Assembly: GCF_012034245.1 (NCBI RefSeq)
Contig: NZ_JAATEO010000026.1
Span: forward strand, 1-64,000
DNA length: 64,000 nt
Origin: Micromonospora thermarum
Lineage (GTDB): Bacteria > Actinomycetota > Actinomycetes > Mycobacteriales > Micromonosporaceae
Reading direction: 5' to 3'
The position numbers and the translations under genes are program-made. Shown piece by piece: positions 8,222 through 16,043 of this stretch (the first letter of the stretch is position 1; each line of letters begins with the position of its first letter). The notes below the pieces were generated by a model. That model worked only from the letters and a program-made list of their open reading frames with translations. It was not told the origin of the DNA and did no database searches.

Positions 8222-8342
8222 CGTCCGTCCGCTGACCGGGCCCCGGATCCGTCCTGGGGCCCGGCTCGCTTCGTGCCCTGGTTCGCTCTGCACTGCTCCC
8301 CCGCGTGTCAGGGGTGGCGCGCGCCACACCGCGTAGGGCATC

Positions 8343-8354
8343 CTAGGAACCTAG
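8343..8354 (+). promoter_or_regulatory. CTAGG-2-CCTAG palindrome, possible GntR autoregulatory site
   Basis: CTAGG AA CCTAG is a 5-bp inverted repeat that overlaps a TAGGAA -10-like hexamer and ends 3 nt before the GTG at 8357. A symmetric site over the promoter of a GntR-family gene suggests self-repression. The assignment rests on position and symmetry only. Confidence 0.45.
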
Positions 8355-8374
8355 CTGTGATCGAGGAGGCGGGT

Positions 8375-9166
8375 GTGCAGATCAACCCCGGCGCGGCCGA
8401 GTTCCCGCACCGGCAGATCGCCGCGCAGCTCAAGGCCCAGGTGCGCCGCGGCGACTGGGGGCCGGGCGAGCGGCTGCCGTCCATCCCGGCCATCGCCGAG
8501 ATGTTCGGCGTCGCGAAGCAGACCGTGCAGCGCGCCGTCGACCAGTTGCGGGTCGAGGGCATCCTGATCACCAAACCCGGCTCCGGTACGTACGTCCGCG
8601 GCACCCGGCGCCGCCTCAACCGCCTCTCCCGGGGCCGGTACGGCGGCTTCCGCGGCTACCACACCGACCTGGCTGCCCGGTACCGCCAGCAGCTCCTCTC
8701 CGTCGGCCGGGCCCCCGCCCCGCCCGAGGTTGCCGACGCGTTCGGGGTCGCCGACGGCACCGACCTGCTCTGCCGGCGGCACCTGGTCCGCACCGAGGAC
8801 TCCCCGGTCGAGGTCGGCGCCTCCTGGTTCCTGCCCGCCGACACCGCCGGCACCTCGCTGGAGCGGGCCGAGGCGTTCGGCCGGCCGCTCTACCAGGAGG
8901 CCGAGGAGGCGACCGGCCGGCGGTACGTCACCGCCACCGACACGATCAGCGCCCGCCAGCCCAGCCGGGAGGAGGCGGAGATCCTCCAGATCCGCCCCGA
9001 CACGCCGGTCCTGCACCTGCTGCACGTCGCGTACGACGGGCACCGCAAACCGATCGAGGTCGCCCAGGCCACCTGGCCCGGCCCGGTCACCACCCTGACC
9101 GAGGAGTACCGCGTCCCCGCCCCCACCGCCGACCCCGACCCGGACCCCGGCCTGGTCCTGGGCTGA
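8375..9166 (+). CDS. GntR-family regulator, HutC subfamily (UTRA ligand domain)
   Basis: The product is 263 residues. Residues about 1-75 form the GntR winged helix (LPSIPAIAEMFGVAKQTVQR, then VRGTRRR). Residues about 95-250 form a UTRA effector-binding domain (LVRTEDSPVEVGASWFLP; IEVAQATWPG near the end). The start is taken at GTG 8375 because GAGGAGG sits 5 nt upstream. A GTG at 8357, 7 nt after TAGGAA, would give a leaderless form six residues longer. A CTAGG/CCTAG palindrome overlaps the promoter. Convergent with mshC across a dispersed inverted repeat. The effector and targets are not deducible. Confidence 0.9.
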   Translation: MQINPGAAEFPHRQIAAQLKAQVRRGDWGPGERLPSIPAIAEMFGVAKQTVQRAVDQLRVEGILITKPGSGTYVRGTRRRLNRLSRGRYGGFRGYHTDLAARYRQQLLSVGRAPAPPEVADAFGVADGTDLLCRRHLVRTEDSPVEVGASWFLPADTAGTSLERAEAFGRPLYQEAEEATGRRYVTATDTISARQPSREEAEILQIRPDTPVLHLLHVAYDGHRKPIEVAQATWPGPVTTLTEEYRVPAPTADPDPDPGLVLG

Positions 9167-9184
9167 CTCACCCCTCCCCGCCCG

Positions 9185-9254
9185 CGATCTTGCAGTTTCT
9201 GCCCCGACAGACCGGGACACAAGCCGCGAATCGAAGGCCGAAAGTGCAAGATCG
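9185..9254. repeat. Dispersed inverted repeat, family A, copy 1 (terminator-like)
   Basis: CGATCTTGCAGTTTC (9185-9199) pairs with GAAAGTGCAAGATCG (9240-9254) with one mismatch. The copy at 49298-49376 shares both arms and the internal words CTGCCCCGACA and GGCCGAAAGTGC. It sits between the convergent GntR and mshC genes. Confidence 0.7.
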
Positions 9255-9286
9255 ACGAGGAGGGCGGGACGGAAGGGGAGGGCGGG

Positions 9287-10525
9287 TTAGAGGCGGATGC
9301 CGAGGAGGGCGTCCACGGTGGCCGTGAACAGGGCCGGCGCCTCCGGGTCGTCGCCGGTGCCGGCGAGCGCCTGGTCGGCCCAGGCGTCGGCCAGCGCGAG
9401 CGCGCCGGGGGTGTCGAGATCGTCGGCGAGGCGCTCGCGTACCCCGGCGAGGAAGGCCGCGCCGGACGGCCCGGACGGCGCGGCACCGGCCCGCCGCCAG
9501 CGAGCCAGCCGCTCCTGCGCGGCGGTCAGCAGGTCGTCGGTCCACGAGCGGTCGGTGCGGTAGTGCCCGCTCATCAGGGCCAGCCGGACCGCCATCGGAT
9601 CCACCTTGTCGGCCCGCAGCCGGGACACGAAGACCAGGTTGCCGCGGGACTTCGACATCTTCTCGCCGTCCAGGCCGATCATGCCCGCGTGCACGTAGTG
9701 CCCGGCGAACGGCGCCTGGCCGGTCAGCCGCTCGGCGTGCGCCGCGGAGCACTCGTGGTGCGGGAAGAGCAGGTCGTTGCCGCCGCCCTGCACGTCGATC
9801 CGGTCGCCGAGCAGGTTGAGCGCGATGACCGCGCACTCGATGTGCCAGCCGGGACGGCCCGGACCCAGGTCACCGCCGGGCCAGGACGGTTCGTCCTCCC
9901 GGGCGCCGCGCCACAGCAGCGGGTCCAACGCGTCGCGCTTGCCGGCCCGGTCCGGGTCACCGCCGCGCTCCGGGAAGATCTCCAGCATCTGCTCGCGGGT
10001 CAGGTTGGACTCGTACCCGAAGCGGGGCGCGGCGGAGATGTCGAAGTAGACGTCGCCGGTGCCGTCGTCCAGCCGGTACGCGGCGCCCTCCTTGAGCAGC
10101 ACGAGGACCTTCTCGGCGATGTCCGGGATCGACTCCACCGCACCGACGTAGTGCGCCGGCGGGATGATCCGCAGCGCCTCCATGTCCTCCCGGAACAGGG
10201 CGGTCTCCCGCATCGCCAGGACCTTCCAGTCCTCGCCGTCCCGGGCCGCCCGCTCCAGCAGCGGATCGTCGATGTCGGTGACGTTCTGCACGTACGTCAC
10301 GTCGAGCCCGGCGTCCCGCCACACCCGCTGCGCCAGGTCGAAGGTGATCATCGTGGCGGCGTGGCCGAGGTGGGTGGCGTCGTACGGGGTGATGCCGCAG
10401 ACGTACATCGTGCCCGCGCCGGTCGGGGTGCTGGGCGCCGCGCCCTGCCGCGCCGAGTCGAACAACGACAGCGGGCCGCCCCTGCCGGGCAGCCGTGGCA
10501 CCTCATGCCCCACCCAAGACTCCAT
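9287..10525 (-). CDS. mshC: Cysteine:1-D-myo-inosityl 2-amino-2-deoxyglucopyranoside ligase
   Basis: This 412-residue cytosolic enzyme joins L-cysteine to GlcN-inositol with ATP, the third step of mycothiol synthesis. It derives from cysteinyl-tRNA synthetase: zinc/substrate region MYVCGITPYD near residue 39, HIGH-like THLGH just after, GWHIECAV in mid-protein with HHECS, and KMSKS-type EKMSKSRGN near residue 290. It lacks the long anticodon-binding end of CysRS, as expected for MshC. The start ATG 10525 follows TAGGCT by 7 nt (leaderless). It is followed upstream on the same strand by the SCO1664-like, DUF3090 and phosphatase genes, an arrangement conserved in actinobacteria. Confidence 0.97.
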   Translation of the reverse strand: MESWVGHEVPRLPGRGGPLSLFDSARQGAAPSTPTGAGTMYVCGITPYDATHLGHAATMITFDLAQRVWRDAGLDVTYVQNVTDIDDPLLERAARDGEDWKVLAMRETALFREDMEALRIIPPAHYVGAVESIPDIAEKVLVLLKEGAAYRLDDGTGDVYFDISAAPRFGYESNLTREQMLEIFPERGGDPDRAGKRDALDPLLWRGAREDEPSWPGGDLGPGRPGWHIECAVIALNLLGDRIDVQGGGNDLLFPHHECSAAHAERLTGQAPFAGHYVHAGMIGLDGEKMSKSRGNLVFVSRLRADKVDPMAVRLALMSGHYRTDRSWTDDLLTAAQERLARWRRAGAAPSGPSGAAFLAGVRERLADDLDTPGALALADAWADQALAGTGDDPEAPALFTATVDALLGIRL

Positions 10526-10532
10526 GACCGCC

Positions 10533-10538
10533 AGCCTA
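10533..10538 (-). promoter_or_regulatory. -10 element of mshC (leaderless)
   Basis: TAGGCT on the minus strand ends 7 nt before the ATG at 10525. No Shine-Dalgarno lies between. Confidence 0.5.
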
Positions 10539-10592
10539 ACCAGCCGCCGGGCGGCCCCGGGCCGCGCCACCGGTGATCAACGTGACAGTCGC

Positions 10593-11411
10593 TCACATGG
10601 GCGGCCAGGGCACCGCCGGCCAGTCCTGCGGCGGCTGCGGGAACCGGCCGGTGGCACGCAACCGCTCGATCCGCGCCGCCAGCTCGGCGATCTCGCCGAG
10701 GGTGAGGTGCTCGCCCAACTCCTCGCCGAGATCACCGGCGACCCGGCCGGCGAGCGCGTCGAGCATCTCCACCGCGTCCGGCGGCAGCGCGCGGCCGGCC
10801 CAGCCCCACAGGACCGTCCGCAGCTTCTCCTCCACGTGGAAGCTCACGCCGTGGTCCACGCCGTAGATCCGGTCGTCCGGGCCGAGCACCACGTGGCCGC
10901 CCTTCCGGTCGGCGTTGTTGATGACCGCGTCGAGCACGGCGAGCCGGGCCAGCCGCGGGTCGTCGGCGTGCGCGAGGGCGTACGGGGTGCCGTCGTCGTC
11001 CCGGGCGGCGGCGATCGGGAACCAGCGGGGCGGCAGCGCGTCGACCGGCACGAACCCGACCAGCGGCTCCCCCTCGGCCGGCTCGTCGATCCAGAGCTGG
11101 CAGGAACCGGGGCCCAGCGGGCCGTCCCGGAGCACCGTCGGCGGCACCAGGTCCCACCCGGTGGCGCGGGACACCAGGTACGCGGCGACCTCCCGGCCGG
11201 CGAGGGTGCCGTCGGGGAAGTCCCAGAGCGGCCGCTCGCCCCGGACCGGCTTGTAGACGCAGCGGGCGCTCACCCCGTCCAGGGTCAGCACGCCCCGCAG
11301 CGTGGTGTTCGACGCGTCCACCAGCCGGCCCTCCAGGTCGAGCGTGCCGTCCCGGAGCAACCGGAGCGCGGCGTCGCCGTCCTGGCGGGGTTGCAGGTCG
11401 GACGAGGTCAC
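10593..11411 (-). CDS. SCO1664-family protein (kinase-like fold)
   Basis: This 272-residue protein has the SCO1664 family layout, related to PI3/4-kinase-like and HipA-like folds: a phosphate-handling N-lobe (ARCVYKPVRGERPLWDFP), GREVAAYLVSRATGW, a conserved NNADRKGGHVVL near the catalytic loop and YGVDHGVSFHVEEKLRTVLWGW. Activity and substrate are unknown. GTG 11411 overlaps the stop of the DUF3090 gene (GTGA, 11408-11411), so the two are translationally coupled. It belongs to the block histidine phosphatase - DUF3090 - this gene - mshC, all on the minus strand, which suggests a shared process that is still undefined. Confidence 0.85.
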   Translation of the reverse strand: MTSSDLQPRQDGDAALRLLRDGTLDLEGRLVDASNTTLRGVLTLDGVSARCVYKPVRGERPLWDFPDGTLAGREVAAYLVSRATGWDLVPPTVLRDGPLGPGSCQLWIDEPAEGEPLVGFVPVDALPPRWFPIAAARDDDGTPYALAHADDPRLARLAVLDAVINNADRKGGHVVLGPDDRIYGVDHGVSFHVEEKLRTVLWGWAGRALPPDAVEMLDALAGRVAGDLGEELGEHLTLGEIAELAARIERLRATGRFPQPPQDWPAVPWPPM

Positions 11412-11983
11412 CGGTGGTAACCGTTGTGGCGCGGGCAGAGGTGACCCGCGGGGTCGAGCGGCTGGCCGCACAGCGGGCAGGGCGGACGGCCGGCGTTGAC
11501 CACCCGCCGGGCGCGTTCGATGAACTGGCGGGTCGCCTCCGGGGTCAGCCGCACCCGGAGCCGGTCCAGGTCGTCGTCCGGCTCGTCGTCGTCGGACTCC
11601 TCGTCGTCCGGTTCGCCGAGCTCGACCTCGGTCTCGGTCTCACCGACGGCGATCGCCTCGATCACCACCGTCTCGGTGTCGACGTCGAAGGCCAACCCCA
11701 ACGTGCCGACCCGGAACTCCTCGTCGACCGGCGTGTCCAGCGGGTCGTTGTCGCCGAGCGTGGCGCTGGGCTCGGGAACCTTCACCCCGAACCGGCGCTG
11801 GGCCTCGGAGAGCAGCTCCTCCAGCTTCTCGGCCAGCAGCGAGACCTGAACCTTCTCCAGCGCGACGCTGACCAGCCGGCCTCCGCCGCGCGCCTGGAGG
11901 AAGAACGTCCGATCCCCCGGCGGCCCGACGGTCCCGGCGACGAACCGCTCCGGCGGCTCGAAGGCGTGCACCTGGTGGGTCAT
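11408..11983 (-). CDS. DUF3090 family protein with C-terminal zinc ribbon
   Basis: The product is 191 residues. The N-terminal part (FEPPERFVAGTVGPPGDRTF) is typical of DUF3090. A strongly acidic stretch lies at about residues 120-140 (EPDDEESDDDEPDDDLD). The C-terminus carries CPLCGQP...HLCPRHNGYH, a probable zinc-binding knuckle. Cytosolic, function unknown. ATG 11983 lies 6 nt after TAGGGT, so translation is probably leaderless. The stop overlaps the start of the SCO1664-like gene. Confidence 0.9.
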   Translation of the reverse strand: MTHQVHAFEPPERFVAGTVGPPGDRTFFLQARGGGRLVSVALEKVQVSLLAEKLEELLSEAQRRFGVKVPEPSATLGDNDPLDTPVDEEFRVGTLGLAFDVDTETVVIEAIAVGETETEVELGEPDDEESDDDEPDDDLDRLRVRLTPEATRQFIERARRVVNAGRPPCPLCGQPLDPAGHLCPRHNGYHR

Positions 11984-11989
11984 GCCTCG

Positions 11990-11995
11990 ACCCTA
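11990..11995 (-). promoter_or_regulatory. -10 element of the DUF3090 - SCO1664-like operon
   Basis: TAGGGT on the minus strand lies 6 nt before ATG 11983, fitting a leaderless start. Confidence 0.45.
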
Positions 11996-12092
11996 TCCGG
12001 CGCGCCCACGCAGCGCGCACCCCACCGACCCGAATCGCCGCCCGGTGGGGCCGGGCGTCGCGGGCCGCGTCCGCGGATCCCCCGGCGGGGTC

Positions 12093-12800
12093 TCACCGGG
12101 CGGTCGCTCCCGCTCCCCCGCCGACCGCCGCGTCGGAGTCGGCCGGGCGGGCCGCCCGCCGGCGCCGCTTCCGCGGCGGCGGGACCAGCGCCGCCAGGTC
12201 GCCGCCGGTGTCGTTGAGCCGCATCAGGAACGGCCGCAGCGGGGTGTAGCGGATCGCCGTGACCGACGCCGGGTCCGCGACGATGCGCTGGAAGAGATCC
12301 AGGTGTACGCCGAGCGCGTCGGCCACGATCGCCTTGATCACGTCGCCGTGCGTGCAGGCCAGCCACACCGCCTCGGCGCCGTGCTCGGCGGTCACCCGCG
12401 CGTCCCAGGCGCGCACCGAGGCGACCGCCCGCGCCGCCATGGCGGCCATCGCCTCACCCTCGGGGAAGACGGCGGCGCTGGGATGCTGCTGGACGACGGG
12501 CCACAGCGGCTCCTTCGCCAGCTTCTTCAGCGGCTGCCCCTCCCAGCTGCCGTACCCGCACTCGATCAGCCCGTCCTCCACGACCGGCGCGGCCTCCGGC
12601 AGCGCCAACTCCAGGGTCTGCCGGCAGCGGATCAGCGGGCTGGTCACCACGGCCGCGAGAGGCACCGGCTTGAGCCGCTCCCCGACGGCCGTGGCCTGCG
12701 CCCGACCGGTCTCGTCCAGCTCGACCGGCTGCCGGCCGGCGAGCCCGCCGTCGGCGTTCGCGGTCGTCCGGCCGTGTCGCAGAAGCAGAAGGGTCGCCAC
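12093..12800 (-). CDS. Histidine phosphatase family protein (MSMEG_4193 type)
   Basis: This 235-residue cytosolic protein has the histidine-phosphatase catalytic motif LLLLRHGRTTAN at its N-terminus, a second arginine in SPLIRCRQT, an acid in LIECGYGSWEG and the second catalytic histidine in CTHGDVIKA. The C-terminal tail is basic then Ala/Gly-rich (PPPRKRRRRAA). It is the first gene of the conserved phosphatase - DUF3090 - SCO1664-like - mshC series. GTG 12800 follows TAGGGT by 7 nt and was chosen because it starts the first beta-strand. The substrate is unknown. Confidence 0.92.
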   Translation of the reverse strand: MATLLLLRHGRTTANADGGLAGRQPVELDETGRAQATAVGERLKPVPLAAVVTSPLIRCRQTLELALPEAAPVVEDGLIECGYGSWEGQPLKKLAKEPLWPVVQQHPSAAVFPEGEAMAAMAARAVASVRAWDARVTAEHGAEAVWLACTHGDVIKAIVADALGVHLDLFQRIVADPASVTAIRYTPLRPFLMRLNDTGGDLAALVPPPRKRRRRAARPADSDAAVGGGAGATAR

Positions 12801-12807
12801 GGTGACC

Positions 12808-12813
12808 ACCCTA
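12808..12813 (-). promoter_or_regulatory. -10 element of the histidine phosphatase gene
   Basis: TAGGGT on the minus strand ends 7 nt before GTG 12800, fitting a leaderless start. Confidence 0.45.
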
Positions 12814-12975
12814 GGCGGTGTCGTGGGTGCGGTCCGGTCCCGTCGGGTGTCGGGCGTGGTCGTCGCGGTTGGGCGGTGTGCCCGGTCCGCTCCGCCCGAG
12901 TGCGTCGGCTCAGCCCCTGGTCCGGGCCGCCACCTGGGTGCGGTGGGTGGTATGTCCGGCCCTGGAGTGCCAGGT

Positions 12976-13029
12976 GTCCGGTTTGGGGGTGTGATCGGCG
13001 GCATCCCGGGGGTGGAATCGTGGCGGGGG
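12976..13029 (+). repeat. Upstream element, second copy of the 1-54 repeat
   Basis: It matches the reverse complement of 1-54 at 52 of 54 positions, with two G/C changes. It lies about 260 bp before ATG 13291. Confidence 0.7.
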
Positions 13030-13290
13030 CGGGGTCGTTACATCACCTGGACGATCGAGCAAGAGGCCCCGCCCAGCGGGGCGGCCCCGGAATGATGGCG
13101 GCCGGCCGGTCGTTACATCTGGACCCGGCACCACGAGGGCCCCCCGGGCCCGGGTCGCCGATCCGATCACCACCCCACCCCCCTGGGCCTGGTGATCATC
13201 CCCCAACTGTCTTTTGAGCGCCGGACGGTGCTCGCTCCCACCCGAATCCCCCTTCGGTGTGGGTGTCGATCCCCCGAATGGAGCTTGGTG

Positions 13291-13875
13291 ATGAACTCGA
13301 AGCTGCTGCGTAAGGGTGTTCTCGGTATCGCTGGTCTGGCCTTCGCCTCCGGTGTGGTCGCCGGTCCTGCCACGGCCGCCCCGTCGGTCGAGTCGAAGCC
13401 GGTCGCGGTGAGCGTGCAGGCTGACAAGGTGGACAAGGGCACGCTGATCCCGCACGGGACTCAGGGCGAGCAGTCGCGGATCGATCTGGACGACGAGCAG
13501 GTCGCGAATGTGAAGGCGATCATCGCGGCGACGAAGAAGGCCGACATGGACGAGCGGGCCGCCGTGGTGGCCATCGCGACCGCGTTGCAGGAGTCGAAGC
13601 TGGTGAACCTGGGTCATCTGGGTGAGCGCAACGACCACGACTCGCAGGGCCTGTTCCAGCAGCGTCCCTCCAGCGGGTGGGGCACGGTGGAGCAGATCAC
13701 CGACCCCGAATACAGCACGATGGCGTTCCTGAAGGGTCTCAAGCAGGTCGACGGCTGGCAGGACATGCCCCTGACCAAGGCCGCCCAGACCGTGCAGATC
13801 TCGGCCTACCCCTTCCACTACGCCCAGTGGGAAACCCAGGCCGCCGACCTCGTCGCCAAGCACTGGAACAACTGA
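13291..13875 (+). CDS. Secreted lysozyme/transglycosylase-like protein
   Basis: This 194-residue protein has a Sec signal peptide: basic start (MNSKLLRKG), hydrophobic core (LGIAGLAFASGVVAG) and cleavage near ATAAPS. The mature part has AAVVAIATALQESKL, in which the glutamate is placed like the catalytic residue of transglycosylase-like domains, then ERNDHDSQGLFQQRPSSGWG and a helical end. Similar domains occur in actinomycete M23-type wall hydrolases. It probably acts on peptidoglycan outside the cell (inference). The start at 13291 is fixed by GGAG 7 nt upstream and by the signal peptide. A 19-bp stem terminator follows. Confidence 0.8.
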   Translation: MNSKLLRKGVLGIAGLAFASGVVAGPATAAPSVESKPVAVSVQADKVDKGTLIPHGTQGEQSRIDLDDEQVANVKAIIAATKKADMDERAAVVAIATALQESKLVNLGHLGERNDHDSQGLFQQRPSSGWGTVEQITDPEYSTMAFLKGLKQVDGWQDMPLTKAAQTVQISAYPFHYAQWETQAADLVAKHWNN

Positions 13876-13908
13876 CAACCGAACACAGGCTTTCCGCACA
13901 GGGGAAAC

Positions 13909-13952
13909 ACGCCGCTGGCCGGCACCCGAACACGGGTGCCGGCCAGCGGCGT
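13909..13952. terminator. Bidirectional terminator, perfect 19-bp stem
   Basis: ACGCCGCTGGCCGGCACCC (13909-13927) pairs perfectly with 13934-13952 round a 6-nt loop. It lies between the convergent lysozyme-like gene and uppP. Confidence 0.85.
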
Positions 13953-13966
13953 TCTGCGTGGGCGGC

Positions 13967-14803
13967 TCAGGTGGCGCTGATCGTGCCGGTCAACAGCAGG
14001 GCGAGGACCAGGGTGCCCACCGCCACCCGGTACAGCACGAAGACGTACAGGGTGTGGTGCGCGACGTAGCGCAGCAGCCACGCGATGGCCGCGTACCCGA
14101 CGGCGAACGCGATGATCGTCGCCACGACCATCTGCGCGCCGCTCGGCACCGAGGTGCCCGGCGCCGACGGTTCGAAGACGTCCCCGAGGCTGAAGATGCC
14201 CGACATGACCACGGCGGGGATGGCCAGCAGGAACGAGTAGCGGGCCGCCGCCTCCCGGGTCAGGTTGAGCAGCAGGCCGGCGGTGAGCGTGCCGCCGGAG
14301 CGCGACACCCCCGGGATCAGGGCCATCGCCTGCGCGAAACCCATCACCACGCCGTCGCGCATCCGGAAGTTCTCCAGGGTGCGCGTCTGCCGGCCCCAGT
14401 ACTCGGCGAACGCGAGCACGAACGCGAACACGATCAGGGTCGTGGCGACCAGCCACAGGTTCCGGCCGGCGGTACGGATCTGGTCCTTGAACAGGAACCC
14501 GAACAACCCGATCGGGATCGAGCCGACGATCACGTACCAGGCCATGCGGTAGTCGAGGCTGGAGCGCACGGACTTGTCCCACAGGCCGACCACCCACGTC
14601 CGGGTGATCCGCCAGATGTCCTTGGCGAAGTAGATCAGCACCGCCGCCTCGGTGCCGAGTTGCGTCACCGCGGTGAACGACGCCCCGGCGTCCCGCTCGA
14701 AGAAGATCGCCGACGTGATCCGCAGGTGCCCGGAGGAGCTGACCGGCAGGAACTCGGTGAGCCCCTGAACGATGCCCAGGACGATGGCTTCGACCCAGGT
14801 CAC
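13967..14803 (-). CDS. uppP: Undecaprenyl-diphosphatase (BacA/UppP)
   Basis: This 278-residue polytopic membrane protein removes a phosphate from undecaprenyl diphosphate to recycle the lipid carrier for peptidoglycan. Family motifs are clear: QGLTEFLPVSSSGHL near residue 15 and PGVSRSGGT near residue 170, followed by the paired inverted helices typical of BacA. The start is GTG 14803, overlapping the stop of the upstream F420-type oxidoreductase as GTGA (14800-14803), so it is translationally coupled. Loss of carrier recycling gives bacitracin sensitivity in other bacteria. It ends at a strong bidirectional terminator shared with a wall-hydrolase-like gene. Confidence 0.97.
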   Translation of the reverse strand: MTWVEAIVLGIVQGLTEFLPVSSSGHLRITSAIFFERDAGASFTAVTQLGTEAAVLIYFAKDIWRITRTWVVGLWDKSVRSSLDYRMAWYVIVGSIPIGLFGFLFKDQIRTAGRNLWLVATTLIVFAFVLAFAEYWGRQTRTLENFRMRDGVVMGFAQAMALIPGVSRSGGTLTAGLLLNLTREAAARYSFLLAIPAVVMSGIFSLGDVFEPSAPGTSVPSGAQMVVATIIAFAVGYAAIAWLLRYVAHHTLYVFVLYRVAVGTLVLALLLTGTISAT

Positions 14804-15852
14804 TCCCCGACTCCCGAGAGGTCCAGCGCCTCGGCGACGGTACGCAACGTCTGCACGCCGCTCTCCTGGTCGGCGGCGAACAGCGTCACCGACAGGGTGG
14901 TGACACCGGCGGCCGCGTACTCCCGCATCCGGTCGGCGATGCGCTCCTTCGGGCCGAGCAGCGAGGTGCGGTCGATGAACTCCATCGGCACCGCCGCGGC
15001 GGCGTCGCGCTGCCGCTTGGCCAGGTACAGGTCCTGCACCTCGCGGGCGGCGTCGCCGTACCCCATCCGGGTGGCGAGCTGGTTGTAGAAGTTCTGCTGC
15101 CGGCTGCCCATGCCGCCGACGTAGAGGGCCGCGTACCAGCGGACCAGCTCGGCGCAGGAGGCGATGTCGTCGCCGACCACGACCGGCACCGACGGCACGA
15201 CGTCGAACCCGGCCAGGTCCTTGCCGACCTTCGCCCGGCCGGCCCGGACGCTGGCGAGCTGCTCGTCGGCGAACTCGGGCGCGTAGAAGACGGCCAGCCA
15301 GCCGTCGGCGATCTCCCCGGCGAGCTCCAGGTTCTTCGGGCCGACGGCGGCCAGGTAGATCGGGATGTGCTCGCGCGGCGGGTGGAAGCCCAGGCGCAGC
15401 GCCTTGCCCGGCCCGTCGGGCAGCGGCAGCGTGTAGAACTCGCCGTCGTAGGCGACCTCCTTGCGGGCCACCGCCAGCTTCACGATGTCGACGAACTCGC
15501 GGGTCCGGGCGAGGGGCTTGCCGAACCGTACGCCGTGCCAACCCTCCGAGACCTGCGGCCCGGACACGCCCAGGCCCAGCCGGAACCGGCCGCCGGACAG
15601 GGCGTCGATGGTCGCCGCGGTCATCGCGGTCATCGCCGGCGTCCGGCCGGGGATCTGCATCACGGCGCTGCCGAGATCGATCCGCTGGGTCTGGCCGGCC
15701 ATCCAGGCGAGCATGCTCGGCGAGTCGGAGCCGTAGGCCTCCGCCGCCCACACCACCGAGTAGCCGAGCCGGTCCGCCTCCTGGGCCAGGGCCAGGTGGT
15801 CGGCCGGTGTGCTCCACGCCGTCTGGTAACCGAGGCTGAGCCCGAGTCGCAC
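14800..15852 (-). CDS. LLM-class F420-dependent oxidoreductase
   Basis: This 350-residue cytosolic luciferase-like monooxygenase-fold barrel fits the F420-dependent branch: MRLGLSLGYQTAWSTP at the N-terminus, SVVWAAEAYGSDSPSML, GSAVMQIPGRTPAMTAM and the GGRFRLGLGVSGPQVSEGWHG segment. Members reduce or oxidise diverse substrates with deazaflavin F420; the substrate here is not visible. It is the first gene of a two-gene operon with uppP (4-nt GTGA overlap). The link between the two activities is unclear and may be only a shared promoter. Confidence 0.93.
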   Translation of the reverse strand: MRLGLSLGYQTAWSTPADHLALAQEADRLGYSVVWAAEAYGSDSPSMLAWMAGQTQRIDLGSAVMQIPGRTPAMTAMTAATIDALSGGRFRLGLGVSGPQVSEGWHGVRFGKPLARTREFVDIVKLAVARKEVAYDGEFYTLPLPDGPGKALRLGFHPPREHIPIYLAAVGPKNLELAGEIADGWLAVFYAPEFADEQLASVRAGRAKVGKDLAGFDVVPSVPVVVGDDIASCAELVRWYAALYVGGMGSRQQNFYNQLATRMGYGDAAREVQDLYLAKRQRDAAAAVPMEFIDRTSLLGPKERIADRMREYAAAGVTTLSVTLFAADQESGVQTLRTVAEALDLSGVGE

Positions 15853-16031
15853 TAGTCCTCCCCCATCCGCACCACAGGTCGCACCAGGTTACGCAATGCC
15901 CTCGCCGCACCCGATCACCGGCTCACGGAAAACCGGCCCGAGCGGCGGTACGGCGACCCGGACGAGCGGATCCACGGACGTGCCGGCAGACTTGACGGGA
16001 GCGAGGATATCGGTGCGGCCCCCGTTGGAAA

Positions 16032-16037
16032 TAAGGT
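16032..16037 (+). promoter_or_regulatory. -10 element of the aldo/keto reductase gene (leaderless)
   Basis: TAAGGT ends 6 nt before ATG 16044, with no ribosome-binding site between. Confidence 0.45.
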
Positions 16038-16043
16038 TCACGC

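Larger units (their letters stand above)
12801..13290 (+). other. Long structured upstream region of the secreted lysozyme-like gene
   Basis: These 490 bases hold no credible gene but have visible structure. The repeat element at 12976-13029 recurs inverted at 1-54. The word GGTCGTTACATC occurs at 13033-13044 and again at 13108-13119. A GCCCCGC/GCGGGGC hairpin lies between them. GATCACCA (13165-13172) pairs with TGGTGATC (13190-13197). GGAG at 13280 is the ribosome site for ATG 13291. A long, structured 5' region is typical of cell-wall hydrolase genes under RNA control, but I could not match a known riboswitch. Confidence 0.5.

Noticed and set aside
12801..13290. A c-di-AMP (ydaO) riboswitch upstream of the wall-hydrolase-like gene
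   Set aside because: The gene type and long structured leader fit, but I could not find the conserved ydaO core in the sequence, so I describe it only as a structured region.
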